NCBI RefSeq assembly: GCF_014290175.1 | Contig: NZ_JACOOR010000002.1 | Span: 434,001 to 498,000, forward strand | Source: Anaerosacchariphilus hominis | Lineage (GTDB): Bacteria; Bacillota; Clostridia; Lachnospirales; Lachnospiraceae | Length of the DNA stretch: 64,000 bases | Direction: 5' to 3' | Shown here: piece after piece, positions 60,301-64,000 of the stretch | Layout of the letters: every line of letters begins with the position of its first letter | How positions within the stretch are numbered: position 1 is the stretch's first letter | Program-made: the position numbers and the translations under genes | The notes under the pieces: model-generated | What the model saw: the letters and a program-made list of their open reading frames with translations, nothing else | What the model was told of the DNA's origin: nothing | Database searches by the model: none

Positions 60301-60668
60301 TCAGCAAAATGATCAAAAAGAACTCCGGCGGCGAGGGCCAGAATCCGCTGTACATCGCACTTCTGGCCAGCTTCGCCCAGGCCTACCGCATCAATCTGTC
60401 CGCCCGGGCGTCCAGACGTCCTGCCATCCGTCTGGTGGTGCTGGACGAGGCCTTTTCCAAGATGGATGCAGAGAAGGTAGCCAGCTGTATCGATCTGATA
60501 AGGAGTCTGGGCTTTCAGGCCATTATCAGCGCTACCAACGACAAGATCCAGAACTACATCGAAAATGTGGATAAGACCTTTGTATACGCGAATCCGAATA
60601 AGAAGAGCATTTCCATACAGGAGTTTGAAAAGAAAGAGTTTGGGGAGCTGGTAACAGAGGAAGAATAG
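57309..60668 (+). CDS. jetC: Wadjet component JetC (SMC-like ATPase)
   Basis: 1119 residues from ATG 57309 with GAGGAG seven bases upstream. Walker A FTGHSGSGKSTVID near residues 36-50, signature-like NSGGEGQNPL near 1005, Walker B IRLVVLDEAFSKMD near 1041. Long charged coiled coils occupy about 240-460 and 600-860 around a hinge-like globular part (~460-600). It is the loop-extruding motor of the complex. The ATP-site motifs are all intact. Confidence 0.92.
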   Translation: MEQQTQAYKIFTRIGLNNWHYIDRKVLHLNESINFFTGHSGSGKSTVIDAMQIVLYANTDGRGFFNKAAADDSDRSLIEYLRGMINIGENNQVSYRRNKNFSSTIVLEMKHSITGEKECIGVAFDVETATNEIGRLFFWHKGSMLPGDYRMEDRTMTTGELRDYLQKHFEREEYFYTSNNERFRRNLYDVYLGGLDMEKFPRLFKRAIPFRMNIRLEDFVKEYICMEQDIQIDDMQESVRLYGQMCRKIEAAMVEIGELTRIGEQYGVFMEKKDQLAACVYRREKLRILELREEIEKLQDQMGLWKGDLEEQRRRETEQKTLETDLENQYHEINIQLTDTGYALLEEKLRNAEDALERLKRSEEKWDQLADKLDAWEQVETVSNDTLNRIEKLQAGKITGEELEILKKALAEAHQEADQEQREAASEIRVLAKESKSIQNQLEELYAGKTSYPRELTQARSEIEKELYSRLGKRVPVRILADLLEIRDERWRNAIEGYLAWNKLALIVEPRYVKEAMEIYETLDPKKFWRVSVVDTERVVSEEQRVKPGALAEEVKAGEDYVRAFVNFLLGNVIKCESIDELRRCRIGVTEDCRLYQNYQLRRLNPDNYTKFAYIGEKSKQQRQKELTAQLEKLNRRLETFRGTEEEARKILNLEYLSDTVEEYQNLLRDKKEKQQKEKERLRLQEQMEELNSGIVETLKKKRSEILEHQNAVKEELEKVRRQIWEKERALESGNNSLVEKNGDLIQMERELRGSEQDAQLFAEYLKEYRNPRYGKLLEETEKTIEETEEECERQKSRLVEVRTDYLKNHPQRDFSASTEENGDYEKLLKELQCGELETYREKAGEQARAAVEHFKEDFIYKIRSAIREAYVRRDELNRIIRNLDFGKDRYQFRIGRNKGRDGEFYDMFMDEDLNIDPSTLSTSMNHQMNLFSMNHESKYGSLMNDLIRLFIPPENATAAELEESRKNMEKYADYRTYLSFEMEQIVEGDEQRLVIGLSKMIKKNSGGEGQNPLYIALLASFAQAYRINLSARASRRPAIRLVVLDEAFSKMDAEKVASCIDLIRSLGFQAIISATNDKIQNYIENVDKTFVYANPNKKSISIQEFEKKEFGELVTEEE

Positions 60669-60680
60669 CGGAGATTACTC

Positions 60681-61949
60681 ATGGGGAAAAAGGCGGAGCA
60701 GAAGAGAAGAAATCATGTGATCCAGGTGATTCTGGATGCTTATGAGAGCGGCAATGCAGACTGGCGGACCTATCCGGATCCGAATGCAAGGGGCAACCGA
60801 ACGATCTGGATTACCCAGGAACTGTATGACGAGATCGGAAAAAGAGAACTGAATCAGCAGGTACTGGATTTGCAGCAGGAAAAGCTGCTCCGGGACGGAA
60901 CCGGACGGGATAGCAGCGGCTGGCTGGTACGGGGATCTGAGCTTGAAAAAATCACCTATCAGCTGGAAAGTATTCCGGTATTTTATGAACGGGATAGCCG
61001 GATTCCCAGGTATATCCGGCATTACGGGCCTCTGCGGGAGCTGACCGGAGAGCTGGAGGAACTGAAAGGAGCAGCGAAAAGCTGGAAACCCTGGCTGTTA
61101 TGCTGTATCGAAGCCATGGAACAGGATGTGGACCGGGAAAAGATTCCGAAGATCTGTCAGGATGCAGAGAAGAAAAAGGTTTATTTTCAGACGCTGCGGG
61201 GATTGAACGAGCTGGAAGAGCCGGTATACCGCCGGGTATTCAGTAAGCATTATCTGGGAGATTCCAAACGGTTTGAGCAGATCATTCAGAAGCAGATTCT
61301 CCGGGACGCCCGCAGGTGGAACGAGCGGGTAGAAGCAGACGAAGAGGTCATGGATGACAGAACCGTCCTGGTGGAAATCGGGCTGGAGACCTATCATCAG
61401 GAGCTGGCGGTAAAAGGAAGCCTCCGTTTTCTTTTGAAGGGAACAGAGGTGGACACAGCAGCCTGGCGGTACGGAACCGTCCTGAATGCGGAGACCCTGA
61501 AGCATCTGGAGCTTTTGCCGGAACAGAAAATCTGTAAAATAATCAGTATTGAAAACAAGGCTAACTACATGTCTGTGCCCTTCGAGGAGGGGACGCTGTA
61601 TCTGTATTCCCACGGCTTCTTTTCCCCGGCGGAACGGGAATTTTTACGAGAACTGCGGAAATGTCTGCACACAGCCGGGACTGGGACAGAGTACTATCAC
61701 AGCAGCGATCTGGATTATGGCGGCATGCGGATTTTCATGCACATTCAAAAAGAAATTTTTCCGGATCTGAAGCCCTGGCGCATGGATCGGGAGACACTGG
61801 AACACTATCGGGAACTGGGAGAATCCAGGGGATCGGAGTATCTGAAGAAAATCGAGGAACTGGAAGTACCGCCGGAGCTTCAGAAACTGAAGACAGCGAT
61901 TTTGGAAACCGGCATCACATTGGAACAGGAAGCCTTTTTATGGGAATAA
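60681..61949 (+). CDS. jetD: Wadjet component JetD (Toprim nuclease)
   Basis: 422 residues, RBS GGAG. The C-terminal part has a Toprim-like acidic set: Glu in CKIISIENKANY, Asp-x-Asp in HSSDLDYGGMRIF. JetD is related to topoisomerase VI-A-type proteins and cleaves the plasmid DNA extruded by JetABC. The N-terminal ~200 residues are the DUF3322-like arm. It starts 12 bases after jetC. Catalytic residues appear intact, so the system should be functional. Confidence 0.9.
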   Translation: MGKKAEQKRRNHVIQVILDAYESGNADWRTYPDPNARGNRTIWITQELYDEIGKRELNQQVLDLQQEKLLRDGTGRDSSGWLVRGSELEKITYQLESIPVFYERDSRIPRYIRHYGPLRELTGELEELKGAAKSWKPWLLCCIEAMEQDVDREKIPKICQDAEKKKVYFQTLRGLNELEEPVYRRVFSKHYLGDSKRFEQIIQKQILRDARRWNERVEADEEVMDDRTVLVEIGLETYHQELAVKGSLRFLLKGTEVDTAAWRYGTVLNAETLKHLELLPEQKICKIISIENKANYMSVPFEEGTLYLYSHGFFSPAEREFLRELRKCLHTAGTGTEYYHSSDLDYGGMRIFMHIQKEIFPDLKPWRMDRETLEHYRELGESRGSEYLKKIEELEVPPELQKLKTAILETGITLEQEAFLWE

Positions 61950-61961
61950 TGGGGGAAGCAT

Positions 61962-62585
61962 ATGAGAAGTGAAAAGAAAGAAAAAAGAGAAAGAACAGAG
62001 CGGCCCGGAAGGCGGGTGGGATTTAAGACCATTCTTCATTTTATCGAGATCCTGGTCATCGCGGCAGCAGTCATTTTCGTGACAAACAAGGTCACCCAGA
62101 AGGACGAGCCCCAGATCACCAGCAGTTTTATCAGCAATAAGCTGGAGATGGTCAGCGAGCTGACAACGGCCAAGCTCACCTACAACGGTCTGGTCTACTA
62201 CTCCGACGGCAGCATCCCGCTGCTGACCCAGAAGTCCTTCACCATGACTTACCGTGCCGAGGTGCGGGCCGGAGTCGATCTGTCCAAGGCAGAGATTAAA
62301 ATCACCGACAAAGAAGTACTTCTGACCCTTCCGGCTGTCCAGATCCTGGACACGGTAGTAGATTCTGATTCCATCCAGTTCTACGATGAAAAGGCCGCCC
62401 TTTTAAACTGGGGCAAGAAGACGGATGTGCTGGACGGCATGACCGCCGCCCAGAAGGATGTGGAAGAAAAAGCCGACTTCGACAGCCTGAAGCTGGAGGC
62501 AAAAACCCAGACCAAACAGCTCCTGACCGGTATCTTTTCCGGATCCATCGGGAACCGGGAGCTGGTGGTGAAGTTCGCGGAGTAG
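61962..62585 (+). CDS. DUF4230 membrane-anchored protein
   Basis: 207 residues, RBS GGGGGAAG. A basic N-terminus, one membrane span (about 24-42), then an exported domain (KLEMVSELTTAKLTYNGLVY, TMTYRAEVRAGVDLSKAEI, EVLLTLPAVQILDTVVDSDS) that matches DUF4230. No function is known. It starts 12 bases after jetD, so it is in the same transcript, but family members are often found without Wadjet; co-occurrence may be accidental. Confidence 0.82.
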   Translation: MRSEKKEKRERTERPGRRVGFKTILHFIEILVIAAAVIFVTNKVTQKDEPQITSSFISNKLEMVSELTTAKLTYNGLVYYSDGSIPLLTQKSFTMTYRAEVRAGVDLSKAEIKITDKEVLLTLPAVQILDTVVDSDSIQFYDEKAALLNWGKKTDVLDGMTAAQKDVEEKADFDSLKLEAKTQTKQLLTGIFSGSIGNRELVVKFAE

Positions 62586-62598
62586 GGGTGCTTTCCGG

Positions 62599-62627
62599 TT
62601 GACAACAAACATCCTGTCCCATATAAT
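62599..62627 (+). promoter_or_regulatory. Consensus promoter of the CorC/HlyC-like gene
   Basis: TTGACA (62599-62604), 17-base spacer, TATAAT (62622-62627). A small hairpin GGACG/CGTCC sits in the ~75-base leader. Confidence 0.82.
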
Positions 62628-62707
62628 AGTATCATTAACAATCTGGACGGGAGCCGGGAGGCGTTGAGCGTCCGTATTTTGAATTTAAAGGAGAAGTATA
62701 ATTTATT

Positions 62708-63961
62708 ATGGGTACATACCTTACCATTATGGTAGTCTGTCTGATACTGTCGAGCTTTTTTTCCGCTACGGAGACGGCGTTCTCGGCCATGAACACCACG
62801 AAGCTGAAGACCTTGGCTGAGAAGGGAAATAAGAACGCGGCGCTGGTCTGCAAGCTGGATGAGCAGTATGACAAGCTGATTTCCACGGTCCTGATAGGCA
62901 ATAACATCGTAAACATCGCCATGGCCTCTGTGGGAACCGTGCTGTTTACCCTGAAGTTTGGCGATATGGGAGCGACCATGTCTACCATCGTGGTGACCAT
63001 TGTGGTACTGATATTCGGAGAGATTTCCCCGAAAAGCATCGCGAATAACTGCCCGGAGCAGCTGGCCATGTTCGCCGCTCCGGTGGTACAGTTTCTGATC
63101 TGGCTTTTTCTGCCGCTGAATGTACTGTTCTCCGGCTGGCAGAAGCTGTTGACGAAGATCTTTCATCTGGAGCCCAGCTCCAAGATGTCCCAGGAGGAGC
63201 TGCTGACCCTGGTCAATGAGGTTCAGGAGGACGGAACCATCGACGAAGACGAAGGCGGACTTCTGAGAAATGCCATCGAGTTTTCCGATCAGGAAGCCCG
63301 GGATATCCTGATTCACCGGACGGATCTGGCGGCCCTGCCCATTACGGCCACCAAGGAAGAGATCGCCCAGATGTTCACAGAGACCAAGTTCTCCCGTCTG
63401 TTGATTTATCAGGATTCCATCGACGATATTCTGGGAACCATTCATCGGAAGGACTTCTACGTGGGCTGTGGTATCACGGAAAAGGAAGTAAAGGATATCA
63501 TTTCCCCGGCCATCTTTGTGCTGGAGAGCGAGCCTATCCGGATGATTCTGAAGAAGCAGCAGAAGGCCAAGACCCATGTGGCCGTGGTGGTGGACGAGTA
63601 TGGCGGAACCTGTGGTATCGTCACCATGGAGGACATTCTGGAGGAACTGGTGGGCGAGATCTGGGATGAGCATGAGGAGGCTGAGGTGTTGCTGCGCCGC
63701 ATTGCCCCGGATACCTATCTTATCGACGCGTCCATGGATTTTGAGGAGTTCGCGGAGTACTTCCATCTGGATGAGGAGTCCGAGATGGTGTCTGTCAGCG
63801 GCTGGGTCATGGAGCAGTTCGGACGGGTGCCGGATCAGGGCGACCATCTGGAGTACAAGGGCCTGGAAATTGAGGTTACCCGGGTGGGCAATCATCATGT
63901 AGATGAGATTCGTGTCAAACAGAATAATGTGGAGGCGGAAGAAGCCTCTGAAGAGGAATAA
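62708..63961 (+). CDS. CNNM/CBS/CorC-type membrane protein (hemolysin family)
   Basis: 417 residues. CNNM (DUF21) domain 1-190 with four membrane spans (start YLTIMVVCLILSSFFSATET; FGEISPKSIANNCPEQLAMF), a CBS pair about 200-320 (ALPITATKEEIAQMF, THVAVVVDEYGGTCGIVTME), and a CorC_HlyC C-terminal domain (GWVMEQFGRVPDQGDHLEY). Proteins of this class transport Mg2+ or efflux divalent metals; hemolytic activity is a historical label. Own promoter, AAAGGAG RBS. Confidence 0.92.
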   Translation: MGTYLTIMVVCLILSSFFSATETAFSAMNTTKLKTLAEKGNKNAALVCKLDEQYDKLISTVLIGNNIVNIAMASVGTVLFTLKFGDMGATMSTIVVTIVVLIFGEISPKSIANNCPEQLAMFAAPVVQFLIWLFLPLNVLFSGWQKLLTKIFHLEPSSKMSQEELLTLVNEVQEDGTIDEDEGGLLRNAIEFSDQEARDILIHRTDLAALPITATKEEIAQMFTETKFSRLLIYQDSIDDILGTIHRKDFYVGCGITEKEVKDIISPAIFVLESEPIRMILKKQQKAKTHVAVVVDEYGGTCGIVTMEDILEELVGEIWDEHEEAEVLLRRIAPDTYLIDASMDFEEFAEYFHLDEESEMVSVSGWVMEQFGRVPDQGDHLEYKGLEIEVTRVGNHHVDEIRVKQNNVEAEEASEEE

Positions 63962-63973
63962 AAGAGGGAGCCT

Positions 63974-64000
63974 ATGTCAGAATGCAGACTGTGTCCCCGC
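63974..64000 (+). CDS. Start of a probable radical-SAM/PflA-like gene (partial)
   Basis: ATG with GAGGGAG upstream, reading MSECRLCPR to the window edge. An N-terminal C-x-x-C-P-R motif is common at the start of radical-SAM activating enzymes of the PflX type. Only nine codons are visible, so the assignment is tentative. Confidence 0.45.

Noticed and set aside
62630..62707. Mg2+ (M-box) riboswitch before the CorC-like gene
   Set aside because: The leader is only about 75 bases with one short hairpin, too short for the M-box architecture.
62381..63898. 505-codon minus-strand frame over the CNNM/CorC gene
   Set aside because: Antisense shadow of a gene with consensus promoter, RBS and full domain structure.
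1..64000. CRISPR arrays
   Set aside because: I saw no series of regularly spaced identical 23-40 base repeats and no cas-like genes.

Overview
The window reads as chromosomal DNA of a GC-rich gut Clostridia, most likely a Lachnospiraceae member. The evidence is the gene content and order: a clustered fabH-acpP-fabK-fabD-fabG-fabF-accB-fabZ-accC-accDA operon with FabK (not FabI) as enoyl reductase, a selenium-dependent molybdenum hydroxylase operon, QueH, a CD1871A-type CXXC microprotein, and sigma-A style TTGACA/TATAAT promoters with exact 17-bp spacers. The genus cannot be fixed from the sequence alone.

Layout. 1-1.7 kb: tail of a mobile element (XRE regulator, degenerate resolvase-like protein, PemK/MazF-like toxin, excisionase-like protein, repeats and terminators; no integrase in view). 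1.7-4.0 kb (minus): thiol/electron-transfer operon with a CXXC microprotein, a polyferredoxin-like membrane protein, a TlpA-like lipoprotein and a small membrane protein. 4.1-6.0 kb: two-component system. 6.0-7.8 kb: CsoR-type repressor and a DUF815 ATPase. 8.0-12.2 kb: a 1405-residue thioester/Cna-B surface adhesin. 12.1-17.0 kb: ABC transporter pair without a binding protein, divergent from a second two-component system and an unknown membrane-anchored protein; a long palindrome and tandem repeats lie between.

17.0-28.4 kb: one long plus-strand operon for a selenium-dependent xanthine dehydrogenase-type enzyme: selD, yedF, a cysteine desulfurase-like enzyme, DUF3343, a nucleobase permease, the FAD, 2Fe-2S and molybdopterin subunits, then the maturation factors YqeC, YqeB (fused to a MocA-like domain) and XdhC. 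The logic is to activate selenium, mobilise it, import the purine, oxidise it and install the labile selenium/Mo cofactor.

28.5-30.2 kb: D,D-carboxypeptidase, queH, tRNA-Gly(GCC). 30.2-41.0 kb: accessory zone with TetR plus alcohol dehydrogenase, then a minus-strand cluster of little-studied families (DUF1177, AroM, M29 aminopeptidase, two-cysteine racemase, DUF917) divergent from an OPT/YSL transporter; then an AEC transporter and a nitroreductase fused to a DUF6092-like domain. Two copies of a ~145-bp multi-hairpin element (30248-30393 plus, 35934-36077 minus) lie in this zone. They are identical over 93 bp, and three compensatory base-pair changes in one stem argue that structure is selected.

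41.4-44.2 kb: asd and a two-domain peptidoglycan hydrolase. 44.3-54.7 kb: type II fatty-acid synthesis operon with a fused AccD-AccA carboxyltransferase and a trailing flavin oxidoreductase. 54.7-62.6 kb: a TetR regulator followed by a complete Wadjet-type JetABCD SMC anti-plasmid system and a DUF4230 protein. 62.6-64 kb: a CNNM/CorC membrane protein and the first codons of a probable radical-SAM gene.

The strongest candidates for something undescribed are the structured repeat element, the OPT/DUF1177/AroM/DUF917 catabolic cluster with a CodY-like box in its divergent promoter, and the regulated Wadjet operon.
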